In this document: positions 1-9,768 of the stretch, one piece after another
Layout of the letters: every line of letters starts with the position of its first letter
Position numbering within the stretch: the stretch's first letter is position 1
NCBI GenBank assembly: GCA_949358305.1
Contig: OX442321.1
Coordinates: 6,535,605 to 6,599,604 of the forward strand
Length of the DNA stretch: 64,000 nucleotides
DNA from: Strigamia acuminata
Lineage: Eukaryota; Arthropoda; Chilopoda; Geophilomorpha; Linotaeniidae
Reading direction: 5' to 3'
Notes under the pieces: model-generated
The model's input: the letters and a program-made list of their open reading frames with translations, nothing else
What the model was told of the DNA's origin: nothing
The model's database searches: none
Position numbers and translations under genes: made by a program

Positions 1-384
1 ACAGCTTTCAACTGATGAAACTTGCAGTTTAGCTGCAGCACCTCGTCACGTCATCGGAAGATATATGTCAATAATTTATTCAAAACGATTTGCGTACACG
101 GATTATATCAATTGCAAGTAAGCAATTTCAAGTTATTAGAAGCAGGCATCAGTTAACTCACCATTTTGTACAACAGAATTTTATTACTGAAGCAATACGG
201 AATCATCAAATGTGAAGAACTTCGAACGCTTTCTCAATTAAAAAGCTGTCCGGAAATTCCATTCAATCCCATTTCGTTTGGCCAAATAATCGGACCATTC
301 ACATTAATTATGGCTGGAATTTTCATTTCTTTAATTTCTGGATTAATCGAACTAATTATTAATAGATTTGTCACAGAAATATAG
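1..384 (+). CDS. IR unit 0, 3' end only (exons 9-10)
   Basis: This is the C-terminal part of a type B ionotropic receptor whose start lies left of the window. The end of exon 9 (1-117, donor GT at 118) encodes the S2 lobe. Exon 10 (177-384, stop TAG at 382-384) encodes the last S2 stretch, the family signature NPFNPISFGQIIGP, and the hydrophobic M4 helix, ending INRFVTEI. The splice sites match the same exons of unit 2 (19070-19290, 19350-19557) and unit 4 almost base for base. Family knowledge: IRs are ligand-gated cation channels of sensory dendrites. No disabling change is seen in the visible part. Confidence 0.85.
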
Positions 385-946
385 AATAGATTTCTTGATT
401 AATTTCTGATTCACGTAATTTTCAGACGTAAACTATCGATCACCTAAAGAGGTATTAATGCAGAAGTGCAAAATAAATCTCTTTAAAAATTTCAACATAA
501 TCGTGTACATCAACAATTTCAAAAAATGTCATTTGGCTTAATGTCTCTTAAAAAATTAATTACTTTGAATCCAATCTTGTATTAATTAATAACTTTGAGG
601 TTTTAAGCACACATTTCAAAATATGTAGCTTTATCTTAGTTGATTTTGTTCCGTGTTATGAGGTATAAAAATCATTTACTATGTTAGTTGTTACGTTTTC
701 CAAAAGAGAGATTTATGTTTTTCTTGCTTCACGTCCTTACAGTATGTATTGTTGTAAGATCGTTTTTTTTGAGGGACACCCTGTATATCACTGCACAAAT
801 GTTGTAGAGTATTTAAACACTACAATCTAAATCGCATTAATTCTTTCAATTACAATGTAGGTTGCCAGGAGGGTTTCTCCTGGCAACCACCCTAATAAAA
901 ACAGTCTTGATTTAAAGCTAGGTTCACATTTGTGTCCACACTAGAC
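385..946. repeat. 3' flank of type B gene, duplicated three times
   Basis: No gene. This AT-rich spacer downstream of unit 0 recurs almost unchanged after unit 2 (19558-20110) and unit 4 (31834-32370). All three contain a short inverted repeat GGTTGCCAGGAGGG / CCTGGCAACCACCC (about 859-893 here). The shared flank shows that gene and flank were duplicated together. The last 8 bases (939-946, CACTAGAC) are the left target-site duplication of the next element. Confidence 0.8.
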
Positions 947-1019
947 CAGGAGTCGGCAAACCTTTTGAGACAGAAGAACCAAAAGTTAAAATTTACATAA
1001 TTTCCCAGTTTTTAAAGAG

Positions 1020-1288
1020 CCACCGTTTAAACGCCCGGGCGTTTAATTTTTTTTCAGCCGCTTGCCCGACGCCAATTTGAAACCAGGCGCTAAATTGAAC
1101 CCGGCGCATAAGCGAAAATTCGTCGATTTTTCGCAAAAATCACCGATTTTTTACCAAAAAACGGTAATTTTTTGGGGCCCGGCGCTTATTCGGGGCCGGC
1201 GCCAATTCATTAAATCGCCGATGACTGCCCGGCGCTAAAACGGGGCCGGCGCTTTATTGAACCCGGGTGTTTAAACGGGGTGGTACGG
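1020..1288. mobile_element. GC-rich TA-type MITE nested in the hAT element
   Basis: The segment has inverted ends: CCACCGTTTAAACGCCCGGG on the left and its imperfect complement on the right, followed by GGTACGG and TA. The right terminus is the same CCGTA end seen in the MITEs at 2217 and 3106; the extreme left end is missing. The interior consists of variants of GGCGCTAAATTGAACCC in both orientations. It is inserted in, and probably younger than, the hAT element around it. Confidence 0.55.
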
Positions 1289-1331
1289 TATATTACTTTA
1301 GTGACGCCGTGTTTCAGCTGCTTAGATTCAG

Positions 1332-1398
1332 CTAGGTTAGGTTAGTTTAGGTCAGGTTAGGTTCGTTTGTTTAGGTTAGGTCAGGTCAGGTTAGGTTT
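1332..1398 (+). repeat. Degenerate TTAGG-type repeat
   Basis: About 65 bp of imperfect GGTTAGGTTAG and GGTCAGG units, resembling the arthropod telomere repeat TTAGG in degraded, dispersed form. It lies inside the hAT element, so it is not evidence of a telomere here. Confidence 0.6.
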
Positions 1399-1572
1399 AA
1401 TTAGATTAAAAAACGGCGTCGCTAAAACGGGCTGGATTCTTCCAGTTATATGAATGTACTTCATTTTAGCGACGCACGTTTTAGCGACGCCGCATCTTGG
1501 AGAGCCGCACCTTAGCATCGAAAGAGCCGCATGCGTCTCGCGTGCCGCAGGTCGCCGACCCCTGCACTAGAC

Positions 1573-1845
1573 GCAACGCAAGTAAACTGACGCAACGCAA
1601 ATTGCTGCTTCAGTCCAACTTGAAGTGAGCGATGTAACGCAAGGAAAGATCTTGTGTCGATTCACGTCTGGTTGGCGAGACTTCTGCACATGTAAGCAGG
1701 CCGCCATTTTTGGATTCTGGAACTATTCTTCTAAAGAATAACCCAAAATTAGAGAGCAAAAAAAATCACTAACGGAATTCACTTCCAAGTGAATACACAT
1801 TAAACATGTCATGTTTAACATTCACTTGATGTTCACTTAACAACA
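1573..1845. other. Spacer, no gene seen
   Basis: This non-coding spacer matches 20116-20426 in the second copy of the block. It contains a short inverted pair around 1796-1830 (ACATTAAACATGTCATGTTTAACATTC type). I see no coding sequence. Confidence 0.6.
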
Positions 1846-2199
1846 TGTGACCGCTTGGTCTCCCTAGGTAACCTACATCACTCCACACACCGCCCTCACG
1901 GAGTGGACTGGCCTAGCAGGGAAGGAGGGAGCTGAGTAGTGTGGTGAGAAAGAGACGTTGCTGAGAGAGCCGAGGGTGAAGATGTGCAGGGTGAGCTGCC
2001 ACGGTCCTAACTTCAGCAGAGACAACTGCTGACTCTGCTCCTCTCACCATTCACCACTGTGACACTCAGTAGCAGGAAGATGTGCCTGCTACAGCCTCCA
2101 TGAGCGGCTACATGGGTCGCACGGATAAGTACGGCAGAATGTTCGTCCGATGTAACCGGCCATGTCACCCATGGGACTTAGGTTCTGTGTGTGACAAAA
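1846..2199 (+). repeat. 5' part of an R1 (TGTGAC) repeat
   Basis: It starts TGTGACCGCTTGG and carries the R1 landmark, a short ATG-AGC-GGC-TAC-ATG frame near 2100. It then diverges from the complete R1 copies (20857-21448, 37003-37565) and lacks their 3' part. Full R1 copies look like solo LTRs. Confidence 0.6.
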
Positions 2200-2216
2200 T
2201 GTCAAAATGTAATATA

Positions 2217-2475
2217 CCGTATTTTACCTAATAAGAGCCGCGGCTCTTATTGAAAACTGCCACTTTGAGCTGCGGCTTTAATTCGGGAGCGGCTCCAATT
2301 CGGGGGCCGCTCTTATTTTAAATCATGGCCAATATCGTACTATTACGTTCATTGAACGTATATAGCCGTGGCTAATATTCGAGGGCGGCTCTTATATCAA
2401 GTCGCCTATCTCGGCCGCGGCTACTATTCGAGGGCGGCTACAATTCGAGGGCAACTCTTATTCGGTAAAATACGG
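2217..2475. mobile_element. TA-type MITE (CCGTATTTTACC family)
   Basis: This 259-bp element has termini CCGTATTTTACC and GGTAAAATACGG between TA dinucleotides (2215-2216, 2476-2477), the target duplication of Tc1/mariner-like elements. The paralogous spacer near 20815 reads straight through (AATATATGTGCAG) and is the empty site. The interior is a series of imperfect copies of its own subterminal motif, ATTCGAGGGCGGCTCTTATT. No ORF. Confidence 0.85.
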
Positions 2476-2515
2476 TATGTGCAGTTCGTATGAAATACAA
2501 GTACAGTACGTATAT

Positions 2516-3105
2516 TTTACTAAGCTGTACTGAGCTGTACTGCGCATGCACCGTATGCCAGCGACATCCTGTAGACGAAAAAGTAAGCTTTGACATACAG
2601 ACCAAGCCAATTATTGTGTTAGGAATGGGTAGGGATGGGATGACATCCGGTGTTTTATAAAAACAAACTTTGATTCGTACTAATAACATAAATTAGAACT
2701 CAATTTAATTTAACAGGACAAAAAAAAACGACCAGTAATCATTAATGCATCTATTGATTCTATTCTTTTGTCTGGTCATTTCTTTTGACACCAGCTAAGG
2801 TCTTGTCAACAATTATATTCAGTTAAATTGCTAGTTCCTTTGCTGTCACGGCCAGAGTCACTTAAATGATTTTTAGTAGCGTAGCAACTAAAATACATTA
2901 CAGTTATTTCAATTTCGCGTAGTAGAGCACAGTCCACAGTTGGGCGTAATCCGGCTGGAAATAGGTCAACGTTGTATCAGTCTAGAGTATAATTTACTTT
3001 TATCATGCCACAGGTAAATGATGTATTTATAAAAATTAGATTAAACACGCAACATTGTACTCAGTGTATGAGTATGATCAATACTCCTGTTCTTTATTTC
3101 ACATA
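2516..3105. repeat. Upstream spacer of type A gene, duplicated
   Basis: No gene. It matches 21449-22025 upstream of unit 3. It includes a second, exon-less copy of the 5' motif TTAAATTGCTAGTTCCTTT (about 2823) that also precedes the real first exons at 3473, 14374 and 22074. It may be the relic of another gene start. Confidence 0.6.
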
Positions 3106-3426
3106 CCGTACTGCCTCGATTTAACGCCGGGGCGTTTATTCATTTTTTCTAGTTGACCCCCCCGGCGTTCATTCAAAGCCCGGCGATTATTCGCGCCGGG
3201 CGTCTACCCGAAAAAAAAAATTGGAAAGCCACTCATTGCTAGCTATTCTTCGATGTTTCGACCAAAAGACCTCTCAAAACGTTTAAAAAACGTTTCAACC
3301 CGGCGTTTAAACAAACCCGGCGTTCATTTAAGGCCGGCGTTTATTGCCATTTCGTCCTCAGTTTGCCCGGCGCTTAATCAGGAGCCGGCGTTTAGATACG
3401 ACCGGCGTTAAATCGAGGCAGTACGG
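3106..3426. mobile_element. TA-type MITE (CCGTACTGCCTCG family)
   Basis: This 321-bp element has perfect termini CCGTACTGCCTCGATTTAAC and the complement, flanked by TA (3104-3105, 3427-3428). It is absent from the paralogous spacer at 22025. The interior repeats GGCGTTTATTC-like units in both orientations. It sits about 150 bp upstream of the start codon of unit 1. Confidence 0.85.
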
Positions 3427-3606
3427 TATTTACTTCATTAAAGCCAGACCTTGTTCAAACGTTCTACGCAGTTAAATTGTTAGTTCCTTTTTAAAACAGC
3501 ACTACGTTACTCGTAGTGAGAATTTGTGCATAAACAATTATTTTACTGCAGATAATTAGCTTTTATGAACTCCCATAATGTATTTCCTTGTACTCATAAT
3601 CACATC

Positions 3607-3763
3607 TGTTGGGGTAAATTGCGCATGCTCAGATAAATAATGTAGTGCACGTCTCGTGTCATTTTCCACTTTTATGCTTTGTATTGTTTTTGCCATCTCA
3701 GTAAAAGGTTGCATTCGTTTCTTCTCTTCAAAAACTGACTTTTATTATACAAAAGAAATAACA
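3607..3763 (+). repeat. 5' LTR of the RT-deleted Copia
   Basis: 157 bp, TGTTGGGG...AATAACA, identical to 7212-7368. It is inserted in the signal-peptide exon of IR unit 1, in the same orientation as the gene. Confidence 0.95.
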
Positions 3764-3766
3764 AAT

Positions 3767-3784
3767 TGGTAGCAGAGGATCGGT
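3767..3784 (+). promoter_or_regulatory. Primer binding site, initiator tRNA-Met
   Basis: TGGTAGCAGAGGATCGGT starts 3 bases after the 5' LTR. It is complementary to the 3' end of animal initiator tRNA-Met (TGGTAGCAGAGGATGG) apart from one inserted base. This is where minus-strand DNA synthesis would begin. Confidence 0.85.
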
Positions 3785-3950
3785 TTATGTTAAAAAACAT
3801 CTTTCCTCGCCTAGTAAACGTTTTTTGAGAGGATTTAAGAACGCTGCTAAAAAACGCCCGTTCTTACTTGGGAAATCGAAGGCAAGGCTTATTTTTTGGG
3901 ACTCGCGATTCGAACGTCGATACAATTCGAACATCAAGAATCATTTTACG

Positions 3951-6900
3951 ATGGCGGATACAATTGCCGGTGGGTCATTAAATAGAATTGACCAGCTAAA
4001 CGTGGACAACTATTTTGTTTGGCAATATAAGCTCGAAGCACTTTTGTCCGCGAAAGGGCTAAGTGGCGCACTTACTGAACAAGAACCGGAAAAACCGGGA
4101 GATCCAGCAGATGCGGATTACGACGCCAAAGAGAAGGCGTACGAGAAATGGGTCAAACAAAATAGCGAGGCACTTGGAATTATTGTGCTTACTATTTCCG
4201 AGCAACAAGCGGTTTGCTGCCTCGGCGTAAAACACGCAAAAGCTGTTTGGGAAATTCTGAAAAAACGGCACGCAGGCACGACGGTGCGAAAACGTATCGA
4301 TGCGGGTCTCGAGTTGGGAAAACTTCGAATGCGCGCGGAAGAAAGTCTTGACGGCTATCTAAATCGGGCCCTAGCAACACAGGCCAAAGCCAAGGCTGTA
4401 GGGCGAGACACTCTGGATCAAGAAGTAATTTTGTACGCGTCATTGGGCCTGAGCGCTAAATTCGCTCAAACAGCACGCGAATTTCGCTCGCGAGTGGATG
4501 CAACGGTCGAGGAGTTCCGGAGCGCGTTGCTCATGGAAGATCAGTTGAGTCAAACCCATGGCTCTCCGGCGGTAACGACAGCGGCCTTCAAAGCGGTCGT
4601 CGGGAAGAACTCGGGCGGCAAAAAATCACGTTTTGAAGGTAAACAAGTTTGCTATGAATGCGGAAAATCTGGCCACATTGCAAGGAATTGCTGGGCGCGT
4701 CACCCCGAAAAACGACCGAAGAGCAAGGAGGTCAAAGAGGCGGCGAAAGTAGCGCAGACGCAAATTCCGCATCAAGCATACGTCGCCAGTTCGTCGCCAG
4801 CTAGAGCCAACAACAAATCAGCGCACCACGCTTTTGTCGTCGTTCTTGGCAACAATGCGAGCCGCACGGGTTGGGTGCTCGACTCGGGAGCGTCCACGCA
4901 CATGACCTGTCGGCGTGACTGGTTCACAACGTTCGAAGAGGACGAGACTGTGGTCACAACGGCAAAAAAGGGCGTGGAACTCGTAGCTAAAGGAAAAGGC
5001 ACCGTCGTCATAAAATGTCGAAAATCGCAACAAGAATGGACGGAAATATCATTGCTTGATGTCTTATTCGTTCCCGACCTGAAAGGCAATTTATTATCTG
5101 TCTTCAAAATGACTACACGACGATATAAAGTATTTTTTGAAGACACTGTAGCCAACGTCGTTGGTCCAGCGGGCGACATCATTGCTCAAGGTACTAAAAG
5201 CGGGAATATGTTCGTGTTGGAAACGCAGCTTGCAAGTGCATGCCTGGCGGACGACGTGGGCGACGCAGATAAGTCGACAACACAAGTTGTGCAGATGAGC
5301 GAAAAAGAATTGTGGCACGGACGCTTATGCCATTTAAATCAGAAGACGCTAGTCAAAATGCGCGATCAAGAGGCGGTGCACGGGCTGGAATTCAAAGACC
5401 AACAACTGCCAACGTGCTCTTCATGTGTGCAAGGTAAAATGACCAAAGCCCCCTTTAAACGTATAAGAGGAAAACAGTCACAGAAAACACTGGAACTTGT
5501 ACACGCCGATCTTGTGGGACCTTTTCAAGTTCCTTCTCTGTCGGGAAGTAGATTTGCAATGATTCTCACGGATGATTTTTCAAGGATGAAGTTTTCATAT
5601 TTTTTGAAAGAAAAATCCCAGAGTTTCACCTTTTTCAAGTTTTTCAAAACTCTCAACGAGCGACAAACTGGAAACGAATTATGTCGCCTGCGAACGGACA
5701 ACGGCGGCGAGTTCGTTAACAATGATTTTCGAGATTTTTGCAAGGACCAGGGCATTAAACACGAGTTGACAGTCCCCTATAACGCATCTAGTAATGGAAT
5801 CGCGGAGCGCAGCAACCGGACACTCATCGAATCAACGAGGTCACTTTTGCTGGAATCCAGACTGCCGTTACGTTTTTGGGCCGAAGCGCTTGCGACGGTG
5901 GTGCACGTCAAAAATCGAGTTTTGACCAAACCAAATGGGAACCTCGTTCCAGCCGAGATTTGGTCTCAGCGCAAGCCAACAGTGGCATATATTCGCATTT
6001 TCGGATGCAAAGCATGGGCACACGTTCCTGCGCAGCAACGGCGCAAACTAGACAGCAAAGCAAGACAGGGGATTTTCGTTGGGTACGCCACTGACCGCAA
6101 GGCTTATCGAATATTTGACCCGGAAGTTGATGACATTGTCGAAGCGAGATCAGTAATTTTTGATGAGTCTGCACGTGGAGCTGATTTTTTCCAACTCAGG
6201 CGGGGCGAATATGACGGACAACGTTTTTGCGCAAAGCACGAGGCAGAGGTATTTATGGACGAACCGACTTTTAACAAGCGAGCTGACCCTGCCGATGCGG
6301 ATGCGCGCGACGTTGCCGAAGCGCGCGACGTTGCAGATGCGCGCGCCGACGATGTCGCAGCGTGCGACGACGAGCCAGAGCTGAATCGTCCCCTTGGCCG
6401 ACCGAGAGGTGCAACGGCCGAAGCGACGAATTTGCGTCACGAGTTGCAGATGCGGGAGCGAGAACAGCACCTGATTGAAGCGGGAGTACGGCGCTCACAG
6501 CGCCTGATGGACCAGCGTGAAGCTGCGAATCTCGCGACCGAGGAGCTGTTTACGCCAGAGACCTACGCCGAGGCGATGGGGTGTCCAGACAGGAAGAAGT
6601 GGGTTGAAGCAATGAAGAGTGAGATGGATTCTCTGCGCATCAACAAAGTCTGGAAGCTCGTCAAACGGCAACCTCACATGAAGACCATTCGTAGCAAATG
6701 GATTTTCAGAAAACAGAGCCTGATTGCGCTCTCAACGTGCGAAAGCGAAACGCTCGCTATGTGCGATCTGCTGAAAACTCTGCAGTGGGCACGTGGACTT
6801 CTATGTGAACTCGGTCAAGTCGAATGCGTTCCCCGAAGCTTGGCGATCAGCACGGACTGCTTGCCGGCGATCCAGACCATTTGTGGATCGAACCAACATG

Positions 6901-7091
6901 GTAGGACGAAACACATAAACAAGTACCTGATGTACGTGCGCCAGGAGGTGAAGCTTGGGAATGTTCATCTAGTCCACGTCTCTTCAGAAGACCTGATTGT
7001 GGATTTTCTGACCAAGGCCGTCCCGGTGGCAAAGATGAAAACAAGTCGTTACGCGCTTGGGGTCAAGCTGGCCGAGGAGGTCGAAGATTGA
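3951..7091 (+). CDS. Copia Gag-PR-IN with in-frame loss of RT
   Basis: The start is the ATG at 3951 (MADTIAGG); the open frame extends upstream to 3825 without a better ATG. The product is about 1046 residues. Order: Gag, CCHC knuckle CYECGKSGHIARNC (near residue 233), aspartic protease DSGAS (310), GAG-pre-integrase WHGRLCHL (454), integrase core with DLVGPF, DNGGEF and NGIAERSNRT (519-620), an Asp/Ala-rich linker, then SKWIFR, where RT normally begins. It jumps directly to KQSLIALSTCESE in the second half of RNase H (near 921). The whole RT, its YVDD motif and the first RNase H aspartate are missing, yet the frame is kept. A complete Copia ORF is about 1400-1500 residues, as at 59440-63921. 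Confidence 0.9.
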   Translation: MADTIAGGSLNRIDQLNVDNYFVWQYKLEALLSAKGLSGALTEQEPEKPGDPADADYDAKEKAYEKWVKQNSEALGIIVLTISEQQAVCCLGVKHAKAVWEILKKRHAGTTVRKRIDAGLELGKLRMRAEESLDGYLNRALATQAKAKAVGRDTLDQEVILYASLGLSAKFAQTAREFRSRVDATVEEFRSALLMEDQLSQTHGSPAVTTAAFKAVVGKNSGGKKSRFEGKQVCYECGKSGHIARNCWARHPEKRPKSKEVKEAAKVAQTQIPHQAYVASSSPARANNKSAHHAFVVVLGNNASRTGWVLDSGASTHMTCRRDWFTTFEEDETVVTTAKKGVELVAKGKGTVVIKCRKSQQEWTEISLLDVLFVPDLKGNLLSVFKMTTRRYKVFFEDTVANVVGPAGDIIAQGTKSGNMFVLETQLASACLADDVGDADKSTTQVVQMSEKELWHGRLCHLNQKTLVKMRDQEAVHGLEFKDQQLPTCSSCVQGKMTKAPFKRIRGKQSQKTLELVHADLVGPFQVPSLSGSRFAMILTDDFSRMKFSYFLKEKSQSFTFFKFFKTLNERQTGNELCRLRTDNGGEFVNNDFRDFCKDQGIKHELTVPYNASSNGIAERSNRTLIESTRSLLLESRLPLRFWAEALATVVHVKNRVLTKPNGNLVPAEIWSQRKPTVAYIRIFGCKAWAHVPAQQRRKLDSKARQGIFVGYATDRKAYRIFDPEVDDIVEARSVIFDESARGADFFQLRRGEYDGQRFCAKHEAEVFMDEPTFNKRADPADADARDVAEARDVADARADDVAACDDEPELNRPLGRPRGATAEATNLRHELQMREREQHLIEAGVRRSQRLMDQREAANLATEELFTPETYAEAMGCPDRKKWVEAMKSEMDSLRINKVWKLVKRQPHMKTIRSKWIFRKQSLIALSTCESETLAMCDLLKTLQWARGLLCELGQVECVPRSLAISTDCLPAIQTICGSNQHGRTKHINKYLMYVRQEVKLGNVHLVHVSSEDLIVDFLTKAVPVAKMKTSRYALGVKLAEEVED

Positions 7092-7211
7092 AGATAGTTA
7101 TTAAGTTACGAATTTTGTTGTTAATTAAGCATAGTCATTAAGTTACGAATTTTGTTGTTGATTATTTTCTTCGTTGAACTTTGTACGAGCATTCACAATT
7201 AATGGGGGATT

Positions 7212-7368
7212 TGTTGGGGTAAATTGCGCATGCTCAGATAAATAATGTAGTGCACGTCTCGTGTCATTTTCCACTTTTATGCTTTGTATTGTTTTTGCCA
7301 TCTCAGTAAAAGGTTGCATTCGTTTCTTCTCTTCAAAAACTGACTTTTATTATACAAAAGAAATAACA
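7212..7368 (+). repeat. 3' LTR of the RT-deleted Copia
   Basis: 157 bp, no difference seen from 3607-3763. It is preceded by a polypurine tract (about 7201-7210) and followed by the target duplication ACATC. Confidence 0.95.
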
Positions 7369-8098
7369 ACATCGCTCCAAATATGTAAGTTATTTTAAAA
7401 CAATTAAATATAAAATAATTTTTTAACTAAATGGGTATTAGTATGTTGCATAGGTAATGAGATTGGACATTTTCAACTCAACACAACTGGGTGTCCTAGT
7501 GTGACTTTAGTTTCAAATAAAGGTAAATAATGAAGTGGTTTTAATAATTCTAGTTCTTACTAGATTTAATATCTGATTTGACTGCAGACAATTTTTTGAA
7601 AAAAATTATCCAGGTAGGATATTGATCAAATAATGATGAAACATGAGCAGTTTTATCGTGTCAATTTTCGCATGATTAAGAATTTATACATTGCAGACTG
7701 AATTTCAATATTTAGGTTTCAAATGGCAAAAAATTAATGATGCTAATGTTCAGGAAAACATTTATTTTTTACAATTAACTTGCAAGAAGCAGTCTGTAAG
7801 CTGACTAAGATTATTTTTAATCTCCCAAGTGTTTCTTTATTCAAACGGCTTGAATAGCAGGTTAGAAGCATCCGTGAAATTCACAGCAAAATCCAGTATT
7901 TGCAAAGGCCCGTAAGAATAACAGTTATTCATGTATATATTGATTTCAATTAAATATAAAAAAAATAGAACTGACAGTTTTAATTTAATTTTTAAAGGTG
8001 CCACCATCTATTATATTACCTCCACCAAATAAACCATTGACAATAGGGGGTTTTTTTTGCCAAATATTAAACATCTTTAATACAATACTTAATATAAG

Positions 8099-9768
8099 GT
8101 AAAAAAAAAAGATTGTTAAAATAATAACTGGCAATAATAGACTTTGTACAGCGCGCACCCCCCACTTTTCCACTGAAAATTTGGCCCAAAATGGTGTATG
8201 CATCATATTCCATAAAAATATAAATTTTGGCTATTTCTGGGCTACGGAGGATTTTAAACTAACGACTACTAACAGATACAGATACATATATACGTACACA
8301 AACATGTTGTTTAGAGCAAGAAAAGGCTTACCTTTTATTGCATTAGGTTTAGCTATTTTAGTCATTGTTCAATTGCTCAATTATTTTATCCTGCTGTTTG
8401 TTTCTTCACATTTGATGTAAATTATTGCTTTGTTGTCATGGTGATTTATGCCTTTTTGAGAATTGCTGTTATTGTTCATTTTCTATGCTATATCTCACTT
8501 ACTATGTTTTTTTCTCCATTTTTATGTAATGTTGCTTCTAGTTGTGCTTATTCTTAAGTTTTCTATGTTATTTCATGCTTCTCCAGTTTTCTCATGTTAA
8601 ACCTAGACTAAGCCTTTTTCTGTTCACTATCATTGTTAGTAATAATGCTTTGCCACATCATTAAGTGCTGTTATTGTTCTAAGGTTTCTTTGTTGATGAA
8701 ATATGTATTGTTAATGTGGTAAAGAGTTTGATTTCACACAGTGCACATGTGTGTTTCTTGTCTCTCCTTGTGGGTCTGAACCTTTAGGTTCGAAGACTCC
8801 TTATGAGTCATTGGTTCTAGCAGTCCTCCTTCTCACTCCCTCCGGTGTACGCGTTGGTGCAACCAGCCTCACCCCCCCACTTCTTCTTGACCAGGACAGG
8901 CATTGACCATCCGCCACACATGTAAGCACGATATTATACGAACGTCTATGTACGCTATACGTCCATTCCGCATGCATCCTACGTACGACCTAATTTTTTT
9001 CATTTTATTTTATGCCGCGTGTATAATGTGCACCCCTCACTTCACTATACATGATTATATACTGTAATTGTAACCACTCAACACTCGTGCATCCTTTTCC
9101 ATCTCTAAAATAACCACCAAACAGCAACAGTTTTAACAAAGATGTTGCACATGTTCATGGATAACTTAATAAATTTTATTCGAAGAAGTGGGGTGCCGTT
9201 CCAACGGCGAATCGTCTAAGGGCGAATCTGGCCATTCGGACGAATGGCGAATTTCGACCTTATTCCGTCCAAAAGCAGTCCCAATGGCAAATTTCTCCCA
9301 ATTCGCCATTGGGAACGTATTTGGACCTTTCTAATGGCGAATTGGTAGAAATTAGCCACAGGAGCGCGACATGAATCTGCCGCGACAAGCCGACGCAAAA
9401 AAATGGTTTTGGATCAAAAAACCAGTAAGGTTAGGTTTGCGGGAGGTCAAGGGGGGGCGCAGCCCCCCCCTTGTTAGCCCTTCTTAGGAATTGGGAGTCG
9501 CGATAGTTGACGCCCACAGATTCGCCATTGGAAACGCAAATAACGTTTCCAATGGCGAATTTCAATACACACGTTTTCAATGGCGAATTTGCCCAAATTC
9601 GACATTGCAACGTCAAAATACCTTTCCAATGGCGAATTTTCAAGATTCGCCATTAGGTGATTCGCCGTTGGAACGGGTACTCGAAGAAGTCTAAGCAGCT
9701 TCTGTATCTCATACTTTTGTCATAAGTTAAATTTTCTATAAAAAAATGAATGTTTTAATATTTTTTAG
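8099..9768 (+). other. Intron 5 of unit 1, shared with unit 3
   Basis: This 1.67-kb intron lies between the extracellular exon 5 and S1 exon 6. Most of it aligns with intron 5 of unit 3 (22933-24333), including a block ending CAGGCATTGACCATCCGCC (about 8880-8920 and 23570-23605). The MITE at 9190-9680 is private to unit 1. No coding sequence is seen. Confidence 0.6.
9190..9680. mobile_element. Mutator-like MITE with 10-bp TSD
   Basis: Inverted ends contain CCGTTCCAACGGCGAATC on the left and GATTCGCCGTTGGAACGGG on the right. A perfect 10-bp duplication TCGAAGAAGT flanks it (9180-9189, 9681-9690); unit 3 at 24250-24260 carries the site once. 9-10 bp duplications suit Mutator-like elements. The interior repeats AATGGCGAATTT and its complement about a dozen times. 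No transposase. Confidence 0.8.

Larger units (their letters stand above)
947..1564. mobile_element. Non-autonomous hAT-type element with 8-bp TSD
   Basis: Terminal inverted repeats start CAGGAGTCGGCAAACC and end GGTCGCCGACCCCTG, the usual hAT end type. The element is flanked by a perfect 8-bp target duplication CACTAGAC (939-946 and 1565-1572). The duplicated spacer at 20100-20115 is the empty site. No transposase is encoded. A second inverted-repeat element lies inside it (1020-1288). Confidence 0.85.
3607..7368 (+). mobile_element. Copia LTR retrotransposon, RT-deleted, recent insertion
   Basis: The element is 3762 bp, with 157-bp LTRs at 3607-3763 and 7212-7368 that are identical by eye, TG...CA ends, and a perfect 5-bp target duplication ACATC (3602-3606, 7369-7373). 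Exon 1 of unit 3 (22179-22218) is the empty site. A primer binding site for initiator tRNA-Met follows the 5' LTR, and a purine tract AATGGGGGA precedes the 3' LTR. The coding frame lacks reverse transcriptase, so the copy probably moved with enzymes from a complete relative. Confidence 0.95.

Noticed and set aside
1332-1398. Telomere or subtelomere signal
   Set aside because: The repeats are degenerate, short and inside a hAT element. Genes continue on both sides.
3767-3784. tRNA-Met-like, and tRNA-Phe-like at 44480 and 47937, sequence as tRNA genes
   Set aside because: Only the 3' 16-18 bases are present, each just after an LTR. They are primer binding sites.
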